Shown one piece after another: positions 1 through 9,077 of a stretch of 41,161 nucleotides of DNA (position 1 is the stretch's first letter; each line of letters opens with the position of its first letter). The stretch comes from Pseudonocardia sp. (GTDB taxonomy: Bacteria > Actinomycetota > Actinomycetes > Mycobacteriales > Pseudonocardiaceae). The stretch spans positions 1 through 41,161 of the forward strand of contig JAJAZD010000163.1 in NCBI GenBank assembly GCA_026785945.1, in the 5' to 3' direction. Made by a program: the position numbers and the translations under genes. Under the pieces are notes generated by a model, which was not told the origin of the DNA, did no database searches, and saw only the letters and a list, made by a program, of their open reading frames with translations.

Positions 1-1925
1 GCCGCGCGCAGGGCGGCCGAGCAACCGGAGCCGTCGGCCTCGGGCCACAGCTCCGGGCTGACGCCGCCGGCGGCCCGCGCCCGAGCGACGGCAGGCGGAT
101 CCGCACCGCCGGCATCGGACACGGCCAGTAGCTCGCGGAACAGCGGGGAACGAGCCGTCAGCTCCGCCTCGGTGCCGACGTCGACGACGCGGCCGGCATC
201 CAGGACGGCCACCCGGTCGGCGAGGGCGAGGGTCGAGCGGCGGTGCGCGACCAGCAGCGTGGTGCGGCCCTTCGTCAGGACGCGCAGGGTGTCGTGGATG
301 GCGGCCTCGGTGGCGGTGTCGACCGCGGAGGTGGCGTCGTCGAGCACGAGGACCCGCGGGTCGGTGAGGACGGCACGCGCGAGCGCGATGCGCTGGCGTT
401 GCCCCCCGGACAGGGTGAGCCCGCGCTCGCCGACGAGGGTGCCGTAGCCCTCGGGGAGCCGCTCGACGAACGTGTGGACCTGCGCGGCGCGGGCGGCGGC
501 GCGGATCTCGGCGTCGGTGGCGTCAGGGCGGCCGTAGGCGATGTTGGCGCGGATCGTGTCGGAGAACAGGAACGCCTCCTCGAAGACCACTCCCAGCTCG
601 CGGCGCAGGTCGGCCAGACGCAGCGCGGCGAGTGGCACGCCGCCGAGCCGCAGCTCACCGGCCTGAGGGTCGTAGAACCGCGGCAGCAGCAGCGCCACCG
701 TCGACTTCCCCGAACCGACGTTGCCGACCAGTGCGAGCGTCTCCCCGGGCTCGACGCGCAGCGAGACGCCTTCGAGCACCGGCTCGCGGCGCGTGTAGCC
801 GAACGTGACGCCGTCGAGCTCCACGGCGAGCGGGCCGTCGGGAAGCGTGGCGGGCGAGACCGGATCGACGACGTCGGGCTGGGAGTCGACCAGGTCGTAG
901 ACGCGCTCGACACCGGCACGGGCGAGCTGCGCGCTGACCACCACCGCGCCGACCAGCCGCGCCGGACCGACCAGGCCGGCGACGTAGGTGGTGAACGCCA
1001 GGAAGGTGCCGAGAGTGATCGACCCCGTGAGCGCCAGATAACCGCCGAACCCGATCACGCCGACCTGCCCGAGCGTGGGCAACGTGAGCAGCGTCGGGTT
1101 GAGGCGGGCGGTGAGCCGGGCCGCCCGCATACGCTCGGCGTAGAGCCGCCGGGCACCCCGCTCGAGCGCGGCGACCTCGCGAGCCTCCTGCCCGAAGCCC
1201 TTCACCACCCGCACGCCGGTGACCGTCTCCTCCACCTGCTGGGCGATGTCGGCGGCCCGCTGCTGGGCCGACCAGGTGGCGGGGAACAACGACGTGCGCG
1301 CCTGGAGCGTGATCCACCCGGCCGCCGGGAGCAGCACGAGCGCGACGAGCGTCAGCAACGGGGAGAGCCACAGCATGGCCGCGACGGAGGCGACGACGAG
1401 CACGACCGTGCCCAGCGCCAGCGGCACCATCGACAGCAGCATCTGCAGGAGCTGCAGGTCGGTGATCGCGCGGGAGACGACCTGACCGGTGCGCAGCGCG
1501 TCCTGACGCTCCCCGTCGAGGCGCTGCACGGCGGCGAACACCTGGCGGCGCAGGTCGTGCTGGACGTTCAGGGCGAGGCGCCCGGCCAGGTAGCGGCGCG
1601 CGAACGACGCACCGAATCGGACCACCGCCAGCGCCAGCAACGCCGTTACGATGCCGCCGAGCGCCGCCGTGGAGCCGGCGACGGCGTCGTCGACGGCCAC
1701 CCGGGTGAGAAGCGGCCCGACGGCCTCCAGGCTCACCCCGACCGCGGAGGACACCAGTGCGGTGATCGCCACGCCGCGATGGCGCAGACACTCCCCGGTG
1801 ACGCGGCGGATCCAACCGGGGGCGGGGACGGGCACGGGTACGGGTACGGGGACGGGTACGGGTACGGGTACGGGTACGGGTACGGGTACGGGTACGGGTA
1901 CGGGGTCGGCGGGGGGAGCGGGCAC
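1..1925 (-). CDS. ABC exporter, fused membrane and ATPase domains (3' end outside window)
   Basis: About 640 residues of a half-size ABC exporter are visible; the gene runs off the left edge. An N-terminal membrane domain of about six helices is followed by an ATPase domain with Walker A GNVGSGKST (lysine codon near 708), signature LSGGQRQR, Walker B VLVLDDATS and a switch histidine in LLVAHRRS. Such proteins export lipids, drugs or peptides as dimers; the substrate cannot be read here. The start is uncertain. No good in-frame ATG exists, so GTG 1925 is taken, and the N-terminus then begins with a Val-Pro repeat encoded by a hexamer microsatellite. A later in-frame GTG past the repeat is possible. 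It lies 90 bp downstream of the ABC-2 permease gene on the same strand. Confidence 0.85.
   Translation of the reverse strand, partial: MPAPPADPVPVPVPVPVPVPVPVPVPVPVPVPVPAPGWIRRVTGECLRHRGVAITALVSSAVGVSLEAVGPLLTRVAVDDAVAGSTAALGGIVTALLALAVVRFGASFARRYLAGRLALNVQHDLRRQVFAAVQRLDGERQDALRTGQVVSRAITDLQLLQMLLSMVPLALGTVVLVVASVAAMLWLSPLLTLVALVLLPAAGWITLQARTSLFPATWSAQQRAADIAQQVEETVTGVRVVKGFGQEAREVAALERGARRLYAERMRAARLTARLNPTLLTLPTLGQVGVIGFGGYLALTGSITLGTFLAFTTYVAGLVGPARLVGAVVVSAQLARAGVERVYDLVDSQPDVVDPVSPATLPDGPLAVELDGVTFGYTRREPVLEGVSLRVEPGETLALVGNVGSGKSTVALLLPRFYDPQAGELRLGGVPLAALRLADLRRELGVVFEEAFLFSDTIRANIAYGRPDATDAEIRAAARAAQVHTFVERLPEGYGTLVGERGLTLSGGQRQRIALARAVLTDPRVLVLDDATSAVDTATEAAIHDTLRVLTKGRTTLLVAHRRSTLALADRVAVLDAGRVVDVGTEAELTARSPLFRELLAVSDAGGADPPAVARARAAGGVSPELWPEADGSGCSAALRA
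1825..1906. repeat. Hexanucleotide microsatellite, GGGTAC units
   Basis: About 13 head-to-tail copies of a 6-base unit (GGGTAC on the plus strand) with two or three variant copies at the left end. The unit is a multiple of three, so copy-number changes keep all frames open. In the exporter frame it encodes alternating Pro and Val just after the proposed start. Confidence 0.95.
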
Positions 1926-2014
1926 ACCACCACGGTATGCCGCACCCCTGACAGCCGACCCGCCGAACGCGGCGCCGCACCCCCACAGGGACGCGGGGTT
2001 TCCGCACAGCAGGT

Positions 2015-2833
2015 TCAGGTGACGTCGCGGCGGGCGCCCACGAACCAGCCGACCACGGCGGTCGCGGCCGTCCACGCCGCCAGGACGATCAGTGCGGCCC
2101 ACCACGGCGGGGGCGCGCTCACACCCGCGAGGAGCTCGACGACGGCGGGGCCCGCCACCGGGCCCGCGAGGACGTCGGCCGGGATGCCGTAGAGCGCGAC
2201 GTCACCGGAATTGACCGGCAGGTACGCGGCGAACTGCGCGAAGGGCGCCGGGTCGGCGCCGGTCAGCAGCACCGAGACCAGCAACTCGACCACCAGCATG
2301 TAGACGAGCGTCACGACCAGCGCCGCCACCTGGTTGCCGATCGCGACGCCGAGCGCCGCGCCCAGCGCCCCCCACAGCGCCACGACGGCCAGGCCGACGG
2401 CGGTGACCGACAGCAGCGCACCGACGGGTGGCACGGCCGCCGACCCGGCCAGCCCACCCAGCACCCCGGTGGACACCGCGGCCCCGGCGAACAGCGCGCC
2501 CATCACGGCACCGGCCGCCGCCTTGGCCAGCAGCACCCGGCCGCGGCTTCGCGCCGTCAGATAGGTGGTCGTGACGGTGCGGTGCCGGAACTCCCCCGCC
2601 GACGCCACGATGCCGTGCACCGCGGCGAACACCGTGGTCAAGGACAGCGAGTAGGCCAGCGAGCCGAGCAGCAGCGGAGGCGTGTCCCCGGCCGACAGCG
2701 TCGCGAACGCCCCGGTGAACAGCCCGCCGAACAGGTTGAGCAGCCCCGAGAGCACCGCGACCGGAATCAGCAGGCCCCACCACAGCCTCGTCGAGAACAT
2801 CTTGCGGAACTCCGACCGCAGGACCCCGGTCAC
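2015..2833 (-). CDS. ABC-2 type transporter permease
   Basis: A 272-residue membrane protein of about six helices starting VTGVLRSEFRKMFSTRLWW, typical of ABC-2 permeases: an amphipathic N-terminus carrying the SEFRK pattern, then paired hydrophobic helices. The GTG start at 2833 overlaps the stop of the ATPase gene by four bases (GTGA), so the two are translationally coupled and form one transporter. Families of this type export drugs, bacteriocins or polysaccharide precursors; no substrate is indicated. The open frame extends much further upstream, but that part is a shadow of the ATPase gene. Confidence 0.88.
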   Translation of the reverse strand: MTGVLRSEFRKMFSTRLWWGLLIPVAVLSGLLNLFGGLFTGAFATLSAGDTPPLLLGSLAYSLSLTTVFAAVHGIVASAGEFRHRTVTTTYLTARSRGRVLLAKAAAGAVMGALFAGAAVSTGVLGGLAGSAAVPPVGALLSVTAVGLAVVALWGALGAALGVAIGNQVAALVVTLVYMLVVELLVSVLLTGADPAPFAQFAAYLPVNSGDVALYGIPADVLAGPVAGPAVVELLAGVSAPPPWWAALIVLAAWTAATAVVGWFVGARRDVT

Positions 2834-3750
2834 GGCCCCCACCGGCCGCTCGTGAGCTGGAAGAACAGCTGTTCGAGATCGATCCGCTCGTCGGCGAGCC
2901 CGTAGATCGCGACGCCTGCCGCCAGCGCGGTGTCCCCGACCCGGACGGCGTCGCCACCCGCCACCCCCAGCCTTCCGTCGGGCAGCGTGTCGACCTCCGG
3001 CATCCCGGCGAGGGCCAGCGCATGCGCGAGCCGCGCCGGCGCCGAGCACGCCACGAGCACCCTCGGCCGCCGCGAGCCGCGCAGTTGGTCCAGCCCACCC
3101 CGGTAGACGCAGCGGCCGCGGGTGATCACGACGAGATGGTCGGCGGTCTGTTCGATCTCCGCGAGCAGGTGGCTCGACACCAGCACGCTGCGTCCCTGCC
3201 TCGCGAACGCGCGCAGGAATGCCCGCAACCAGGCGATCCCTTCGGGATCGAGCCCGTTCGCGGGTTCGTCGAGGATCAGGACCTGCGGGTCGCCGAGCAT
3301 GGCGACGGCGAGGGCGAGGCGTTGCTTCATCCCGAGGGAGTAGCCACCGACGAACCGGTCGGCCACGTCGACCAGGCCCACCGCTCCCAGGCCGACGTCG
3401 ACGGCGGCGTCCGGCACGCCGATCGCGGCGGCGCACGCCAGCAGGTGCCGACGCGCCGTTCGCGCCGGGTGGAAGCCCTGCGCCTCCAGCACCGCACCGA
3501 CGACCCGGGCGGGGTCGCGCAGCGCGGCGAAGGGCACCCCGTTGATGCGGCAGCCGCCTGTCGTGGGCGCGACCAGGCCAAGGATCATCCGCAGCGTCGT
3601 GGTCTTGCCCGAGCCGTTGGGCCCCAGGAACCCGGTGACGGCGCCGGGCTCGACGGAGAACGACACCCCGTCGACGGCGGCCACGGCGCCGAACCGCTTG
3701 GTGAGCCCGTCGACGACGACGCGGCCGGAGCGGTCCTGACGGTCGTCCAC
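2830..3750 (-). CDS. ABC transporter ATP-binding protein (ABC-2 partner)
   Basis: A 306-residue cytoplasmic ATPase that energises the adjacent permease. Seen in order: Walker A GPNGSGKTT, a Q-loop region (AVLEAQGFHP), a signature-like YSLGMKQRL, Walker B VLILDEPANGLDP and the switch histidine in VSSHLLAEIE, followed by a C-terminal extension of about 90 residues. The GYSLGMKQR signature is the form usual in drug and bacitracin-type ABC-2 ATPases. GTG 3750 is preferred because GGAAGGA lies 7 bases upstream; an upstream in-frame TTG at 3768 has no such site. Confidence 0.9.
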   Translation of the reverse strand: MDDRQDRSGRVVVDGLTKRFGAVAAVDGVSFSVEPGAVTGFLGPNGSGKTTTLRMILGLVAPTTGGCRINGVPFAALRDPARVVGAVLEAQGFHPARTARRHLLACAAAIGVPDAAVDVGLGAVGLVDVADRFVGGYSLGMKQRLALAVAMLGDPQVLILDEPANGLDPEGIAWLRAFLRAFARQGRSVLVSSHLLAEIEQTADHLVVITRGRCVYRGGLDQLRGSRRPRVLVACSAPARLAHALALAGMPEVDTLPDGRLGVAGGDAVRVGDTALAAGVAIYGLADERIDLEQLFFQLTSGRWGP

Positions 3751-3792
3751 GCGAGGATCCTTCCGCAACGGTGCGCCGCGCGCCGGTACGGC

Positions 3793-4572
3793 CTACTGTT
3801 CGACCACCGCGGCCCTCTCGTTCTCGCCCGGGTGCGCGGGCACCGTGGGGATGCCGTCCGGCGGGGTCTCCTCGTTGTTCGGCGCCGGGTTGTCCACGGT
3901 CGCGACGAACGCCGCGGCCCACGCCGCGTGACCGACGTCGTTGAGGCGGACGCCGTCGCGGCCCCGGCCGGGGGCACCTCGCACCGCGCCGAGCTCGACG
4001 ACGCGCAGCCCGTGCCGTGCGGCCTCCTCGCGGATCACGCCGTTGAGCGCGTCGGCCACCCGGTCGCGCAACGGGATCGTCGCGACGATCGCACCGGGTG
4101 GGAGTGCGACCAGCATCGACCGCAGCGCGGTGTCGAGCCCGGGCGTGCGGCGGGCCACGTCCTGCGTGCCGACGATGCAGCTGACCAGCGCCGCGGGCCG
4201 GGAGTCCGTGAGGGCGACGAGGGCGGGCAGTTGGCGCGCCAGCACGTCGGCCACCCCGGTACCGGACTGCGACAGGTTGACCACCCGCCAGGCGTCCCGG
4301 CGACGCAGCAGCTCGTGGGCCACGCCGACGTAACCGGCCTCCCGCGTGGTGGCGCCCAGACCCAGGCCGGTCGAGTCGCCCAGTGCCACCCACAGCGGGC
4401 CGTCGGCATGGCGGGCGTCGATGTTCGACGCGGCCCACTCGTCGGCGAAGGCACGCATGTGCAGGCGCCGTGCGGTGGCGCCGGGCAGCACACCGCCGAG
4501 GAACCGCTCACCCCCCGCCTTGACCCTGCGCAGGGTCGCGCGCATACGGGGGGCTCGCTGGCGAGTAGTCAT
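3793..4572 (-). CDS. SGNH/GDSL hydrolase family protein
   Basis: A 259-residue protein with SGNH esterase blocks: block I ALGDST with the nucleophile Ser67, a block III equivalent GTQD at 135-138 (the canonical form is GxND), and block V NDVGH with Asp212 and His215. Families of this kind hydrolyse acyl esters on lipids, carbohydrates or cell-wall polymers. The first 60 residues are basic, without a clear signal peptide, so it is probably cytoplasmic or membrane-associated. ATG 4572 follows a GGAG site. The C-terminus is hydrophilic and rich in Asn, Pro and Glu. It reads away from the acyl-CoA synthetase gene, with 178 bp between them. Confidence 0.85.
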   Translation of the reverse strand: MTTRQRAPRMRATLRRVKAGGERFLGGVLPGATARRLHMRAFADEWAASNIDARHADGPLWVALGDSTGLGLGATTREAGYVGVAHELLRRRDAWRVVNLSQSGTGVADVLARQLPALVALTDSRPAALVSCIVGTQDVARRTPGLDTALRSMLVALPPGAIVATIPLRDRVADALNGVIREEAARHGLRVVELGAVRGAPGRGRDGVRLNDVGHAAWAAAFVATVDNPAPNNEETPPDGIPTVPAHPGENERAAVVEQ

Positions 4573-4750
4573 GGGGAGCTCCGAGCGTCGGTGGCCGGCG
4601 CAGGCCGAAGGGCCGCAACCGTAGCCAGGAACGGGCGGGGCGATGCACGCGGGGCCGGGCGCGGCGAAACGGCCCACTGGAGCGCGGGTCGCGGTTACTA
4701 TCCGGGCCCACGACATGTGTCCTGCGCCACATCTCAGTTCAGGAGACCGT

Positions 4751-6310
4751 ATGACCACCCGGCTCAGCGACTTCACCACGATCATCACACGCTGGGAGAC
4801 CCAGCGTCCCGATGCGGTGGCACTCACGTTCGGCGGGACGGACCGGACCTGGGCGCAGCTGGGTCGGCGGGTCCGGCAGGCCGCCGCGGCCCTGCGGGCG
4901 GCCGGGCTCGTCCCCGGCGACCGGGTGGCCGTGCTCGACCTCAACCACCCGTCCTGCCTGGAGCTGACGCTCGCCTGCGCCCGGGTGGGCACCGCCGACG
5001 CCGTGGTCAACTTCCGGCTGGCGCCCCGGGAGATCGTCTACGTCATCAACGACGCGCAGGCCCGGATCCTGTTCGTCGGCCCGGAGTTCGCCGCCGCGGT
5101 GGCCCAGATGCGCGACTCGCTGCCGACCGTCGAGCAGGTGATCCACGTGGGCGGCGACGGCGACGAGTACGAGGCCTGGATCGCCGCCCAAGCGCCGGAT
5201 CCGGAGATCCACGCCGGTTCGCCCGACGACTGTTTCGTGCAGCTCTACACGTCGGGCACAACGGGCTTCCCCAAGGGCGCGATGCTCACCCACCGCGCGC
5301 TGCTCGCCCACTCGTCCCACGTCATGGCGGACTTCGACCTCGGGCCCGACGCGATCGTCCAGGTCGCCATGCCGTTGTTCCACGTCGGCGGCACGAGCTA
5401 CGCGCTGCTGGCGATCTACTGCGGCGCGCGGATCGTCCTGATGCGGCTACCCGATCCGGCCGCGGTGCTGGAGATGATCGAAAGCGAGGCCGTCACGCAC
5501 ACGTTCCTGGTGCCGGCGCTCATGGCGGCGATGACGCAGGTGCCCGGCGCGGCGGACCGCGACTGCTCGTCGCTCCGGGCGCTGTCCTACGGCGCGTCCC
5601 CGATGCCGCTGCCGGTCATGCGGGCGTGCCTGTCGCTGTTCCCCGGTGTGATGCACCAGGTCTACGGCATGACCGAGGTGTGTGGGGTGGTCACGTCGCT
5701 GGGTCCCGAGGACCATTCCGACCCCGCGGTGGCACACCGGCTGGTCTCCGCGGGCACCCCGATCCACGGCGTCGAGATCGAGATCCGCGACCCCGCCACC
5801 GGCGCTCCGGTGCCCACCGGGGAGCCGGGTGAGATCTGGATGCGCACCGAGCAGCTGATGGGCGGCTACTGGGGCAGGCCCGACGCCACGGCCGCCGCCG
5901 TCACCGACGACGGCTGGCTGCGCTCCGGCGACGGTGGCCACCAGGACGCCGAGGGCTACCTGTACGTCACCGACCGGATCAAGGACATGATCATCAGTGG
6001 CGGGGAGAACATCTACCCGGCGGAGATCGAGCGGGTGCTGGCCGAGCACCCGTCCGTCGGCGACGTCGCCGTGATCGGCGTGCCCGACGAGAGGTGGGGC
6101 GAGGTGGGCAAGGCCGTGGTCGTCCCGGCCCCGGGCTCGACGGTCGACGCGGACGCGCTGCTGGCCTACTGCCGTGAGCACCTGGCCGCGTTCAAGTGCC
6201 CGAAGTCGGTCGACGTGCTCGAGGAGCTGCCCCGCAACCCGACCGGCAAGATCCTGAAGAAGGACCTGCGCACACCGTACTGGGAGGGCCACGAACGCCA
6301 GGTGGTGTGA
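4751..6310 (+). CDS. Acyl-CoA synthetase (AMP-forming), class I adenylate-forming enzyme
   Basis: A 519-residue enzyme that activates a carboxylic acid as acyl-AMP and transfers it to CoA. The ATP loop YTSGTTGFPKG lies near residues 166-176, YGMTE near 305, the hinge RSGDGGHQDAEGYLYVTDR near 400, the GGENIYP motif follows it, and the C-terminal adenylation lysine is K500 in PTGKILKKDLR. Length and motifs fit fatty-acid or aromatic-acid CoA ligases; chain length cannot be told. The start ATG has AGGAG five bases upstream. An LLM oxidoreductase follows on the same strand beyond an inverted Nudix gene, so operon membership is unlikely. Confidence 0.93.
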   Translation: MTTRLSDFTTIITRWETQRPDAVALTFGGTDRTWAQLGRRVRQAAAALRAAGLVPGDRVAVLDLNHPSCLELTLACARVGTADAVVNFRLAPREIVYVINDAQARILFVGPEFAAAVAQMRDSLPTVEQVIHVGGDGDEYEAWIAAQAPDPEIHAGSPDDCFVQLYTSGTTGFPKGAMLTHRALLAHSSHVMADFDLGPDAIVQVAMPLFHVGGTSYALLAIYCGARIVLMRLPDPAAVLEMIESEAVTHTFLVPALMAAMTQVPGAADRDCSSLRALSYGASPMPLPVMRACLSLFPGVMHQVYGMTEVCGVVTSLGPEDHSDPAVAHRLVSAGTPIHGVEIEIRDPATGAPVPTGEPGEIWMRTEQLMGGYWGRPDATAAAVTDDGWLRSGDGGHQDAEGYLYVTDRIKDMIISGGENIYPAEIERVLAEHPSVGDVAVIGVPDERWGEVGKAVVVPAPGSTVDADALLAYCREHLAAFKCPKSVDVLEELPRNPTGKILKKDLRTPYWEGHERQVV

Positions 6311-6353
6311 GACGACGGCAGCCGCTCGCCCGCCACCTGGCCCGGGCGGAGGA

Positions 6354-6821
6354 TCAGAACCCGAAGGTGACGATCGCCTGGACCCCGCCCGCCCGAAGCC
6401 GGTCCAGCACGAACCTCTCGTGCGGGACGACCGGGTCGGGCAGATCGTCGAGGGCGAACCAACGCAGGTCCGCCGCTTTGGCCACCTCGGCGATGCGGGG
6501 CTCACCACTCCACCGCCGGCAGGTGAAGAAGTAGTCCGCACGCTCGTCGACCGCCTGCCCGTTGCCGTGGGTGCGATGCATCGCGGTGAGCGGGACCAGC
6601 TCCTCGGGCGTCACACCGATCTCCTCACGGGCCTCCCGCACCGCGGCGGCGGACACCGACTCGCCGGCCTCCACATGCCCGGCCGCGGCCGCCGCCCAGT
6701 GCCCGTCCCGGTACCCGGTGCCGTGGCGCAGCTGCAACAGGACCTCATCGGCACACCGGCCGGCGCCCGCACCTTCCCGGAGAAGGAAGACATAGGCGGC
6801 GGGCACGACCTGGAAGCTCAC
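6354..6821 (-). CDS. Nudix hydrolase
   Basis: A 155-residue protein with a complete Nudix box at residues 48-70: GHVEAGE, then seven residues, then REAREEIGV. This matches the GX5EX7REUXEEXGU consensus that binds the metal and the diphosphate of nucleoside diphosphate derivatives. The N-terminus (FQVVPAAYVFLLRE) and the HWAAAAAGHVE stretch resemble MutT-like house-cleaning enzymes; the substrate is not predictable. It starts at GTG 6821 with only a weak upstream AGGG. It is convergent with the acyl-CoA synthetase gene, with 43 bp between stops. Confidence 0.9.
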   Translation of the reverse strand: MSFQVVPAAYVFLLREGAGAGRCADEVLLQLRHGTGYRDGHWAAAAAGHVEAGESVSAAAVREAREEIGVTPEELVPLTAMHRTHGNGQAVDERADYFFTCRRWSGEPRIAEVAKAADLRWFALDDLPDPVVPHERFVLDRLRAGGVQAIVTFGF

Positions 6822-6982
6822 GGGTCGACCCTAGGTCGGCCCGGTCACGCACCGAACGGAGGCACGTGATCGGCGTCTGCGGTGCAGGAGCTGCACGGGT
6901 ACACGTCCTGCACCGCAGTCGGCGATCATGAACGACCGGCCGCTGCTTGACCCGCCGGTAACCGGCGCGGTAAGCACGGGTC

Positions 6983-8014
6983 ATGCAGCTCTCGACCCAG
7001 CTCCAGTACGGCGACGACCCGATCCGCAACGCCGAGGCGGTGGTCGCACTGGAGCAGGCGGGCCTCGACGTCGTCTGGGTCGCGGAGGCCTACAGCTACG
7101 ACGCGGTCTCGCTGATGGGCTACCTCGCCGCACGCACCGAGCGCGTCCAGATCGGGTCGGGGATCCTGCCGATCTACAGCCGTACCCCCACCCTCACCGC
7201 GATGACGGCCGCCGGGTTGGACGCGCTGTCCGACGGCCGCGCGATCCTGGGGCTCGGCGCGTCCGGCCCGCAGGTGATCGAGGGCTTCCACGGCGTGCCC
7301 TACGACAAGCCGATCGCGCGCACCCGGGAGATCATCGAGATCTGCCGCCAGGTGTGGCGCCGCGAGAAGATCCAGCACGAGGGCATCTACACGATCCCGC
7401 TGCCCGAGGGTCAGGGCACGGGGTTGGGCAAACCGCTCAAGCTGATCAACCACCCCAAGCGCGCCGACATCCCGATCTGGGTCGCCTCGCTGGGCGACAA
7501 GAACGTCGAGATGACCGCGGAGCTCGCGAACGGGTGGCTGCCGCACGTCCTGATGCCGGAGAAGACGCGCGAGGTCTTCGGTGACGCGCTCGACCGCGGT
7601 TTCGCCAAGCGCGCCCCCGAGCTCGGGACCCTGCAGATCACCGGAGGCGGGATCCTCGCACTGGAGGAGGAGATGTTCGAGCCGGCGCGCCAACTCGCCC
7701 GCGCGATGTTCGCCCTCTACATCGGCGGCATGGGGGCTCGCGGCCGCAACTTCTACAACACCGTCTTCCAGCGGCAGGGTTACGCCGACGAGGCGAAGCT
7801 CGTGCAGGACCTGTACCTCGACGGGAAGAAGGAGGAGGCCGCCGCGGTGCTGCCCGACGAGTTCCTCGAGAAGGTCACGCTCATCGGGCCGGCAGGCCAC
7901 GTCCGGGAGCGGATCGCGGCGCTGGGTGAGGCGGGTGTCACCCACCTGCACGTGACCCCTGTCGGCTCCGACGCCCCGAAGCTGATCTCCCAGGTCAAGG
8001 AGTGGCTCTCCTGA
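6983..8014 (+). CDS. LLM class F420-dependent oxidoreductase
   Basis: A 343-residue luciferase-like monooxygenase (TIM barrel). Diagnostic stretches are ALEQAGLDVVWVAEAYSYDA, the glycine-rich ILGLGASGPQVIEGFHG and PIWVASLG. Actinobacterial members close to this form (the mycobacterial Rv3520c type) use reduced F420 rather than FMN. The cofactor and substrate are inferred from family only. ATG 6983 is used although no strong ribosome site precedes it. The next downstream gene is 75 bp away. Confidence 0.88.
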   Translation: MQLSTQLQYGDDPIRNAEAVVALEQAGLDVVWVAEAYSYDAVSLMGYLAARTERVQIGSGILPIYSRTPTLTAMTAAGLDALSDGRAILGLGASGPQVIEGFHGVPYDKPIARTREIIEICRQVWRREKIQHEGIYTIPLPEGQGTGLGKPLKLINHPKRADIPIWVASLGDKNVEMTAELANGWLPHVLMPEKTREVFGDALDRGFAKRAPELGTLQITGGGILALEEEMFEPARQLARAMFALYIGGMGARGRNFYNTVFQRQGYADEAKLVQDLYLDGKKEEAAAVLPDEFLEKVTLIGPAGHVRERIAALGEAGVTHLHVTPVGSDAPKLISQVKEWLS

Positions 8015-8089
8015 GTGAACGAGGGGGGGCGACTCGGTGACGCGGGGTCACCGGCGCACACTCTGAGGTGACTGACCACCGCGAGCCGA

Positions 8090-8935
8090 GTGGAGCGTGA
8101 GTTGTCCGACCTCGCCATTGAGGCGTCCGACCGGCCACTGCGCCCGGACCAGTACACCTATGTCGAGACGCACGCCTGGTGGTTGGGCAGTTTCGGTCGG
8201 CACAACCACCTCAGTGAGCAACGGCTACGGACCTGGGTGCCGGCACGACCGGAGCGGGAGTGGCTGCTCGACCGCGAGCTCACCGGCAAGCAGACCTGGC
8301 TGACCGGATCCGCCGACGAAGCCCATGACGACGGTTTCGACCTGCGCGACATCGGCCCCGTGGGCCGGTTCCGCGCGCGGTACGGGGAGTTCGACACCGG
8401 GCACAGCGAGCCCCTCGACGGTGATCCGCACGACCCGCACGACCACCACGCTCCGCTGTTCGACGTGGGCTGCGCCCCGACCCGGCCGCGACGGCGAGGT
8501 AGCTGGCAGTCGCCGACGCCGGAGTTCATGGCCGAGCTGCCGCGCGACCCGTCGGAGCTGCTGGGCCGGCTGCGCGAGGAGAACCCCGGGAGCTGGTTCG
8601 GCCCGTTCGCGGCGGCGGTCACGGTCCTGCGCAGCAGCCTGGCCCGGGCGGATCTGCGGCGCGCGCTCTACCGGGCGGTGACGGGGCTGCCCGCGGTGAG
8701 CGTGGCCGCAGGCGTCCGGAACGTGGACGGGCACGAGTGCATCGCGATCGTCCACGACACCGGCCGCACCCGGACCGAGCTGATGATCGCTCCCGACGGC
8801 GGGGGGTTCGCCGGCGAGCGCGACACCCTGCGCATGGACTCCCGCTGCGGCGGTCTGAAGGCGGGAACGGTGATCAGCTCGACCGCGGTCCACACGGCCG
8901 TCGTCGATGTCCTGGGCGAGCAACCCCGGCGCTGA
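8090..8935 (+). CDS. CU044_5270-family-like protein, apparently without its N-terminal membrane part
   Basis: A 281-residue protein whose first 40 residues (PLRPDQYTYVETHAWW) match the start of the extracytoplasmic domain of actinobacterial CU044_5270 proteins, as I recall that family. These usually carry a cytoplasmic head and one transmembrane helix before this point and sit beside an ECF sigma factor. Here no membrane helix and no sigma gene are visible, and only 75 bp separate it from the previous stop. The C-terminal part (LPAVSVAAGVRNVDGHECIAIVHD) also fits the family. The start is GTG 8090 with no good ribosome site; an 11-codon GTG mini-ORF (8068-8100) overlaps it. It may be a truncated remnant or a cytoplasmic variant. 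Confidence 0.7.
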   Translation: MERELSDLAIEASDRPLRPDQYTYVETHAWWLGSFGRHNHLSEQRLRTWVPARPEREWLLDRELTGKQTWLTGSADEAHDDGFDLRDIGPVGRFRARYGEFDTGHSEPLDGDPHDPHDHHAPLFDVGCAPTRPRRRGSWQSPTPEFMAELPRDPSELLGRLREENPGSWFGPFAAAVTVLRSSLARADLRRALYRAVTGLPAVSVAAGVRNVDGHECIAIVHDTGRTRTELMIAPDGGGFAGERDTLRMDSRCGGLKAGTVISSTAVHTAVVDVLGEQPRR

Positions 8936-9077
8936 CACCAGGGGTCGACGACCGCCCGGCACCCGCCGGCACGGTGTCGCCGAGGGCCGGAGCGAGGTAC
9001 CCCGCGTGGGCCACGAGGACTAACCTGGCTTCCAGTTCCTCGCAATGACGATGCGATCCGATCAAGGCGGTCCCAGC

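Noticed and set aside
1825-1906. Hexamer array as a CRISPR or telomere-like repeat
   Set aside because: Units are contiguous without spacers, so not CRISPR; telomere-like function is not supported by an internal chromosomal position inside a gene start.
243-2192. Long plus-strand ORF of 649 codons opposite the ABC exporter
   Set aside because: It is antisense to a gene with complete ABC motifs, has low-complexity Arg/Gly/Asp composition and no family signal; it is open only because of the high GC content.
3022-5832. Plus-strand ORF of 936 codons
   Set aside because: It crosses three real genes on both strands, has no motif and is a GC shadow.
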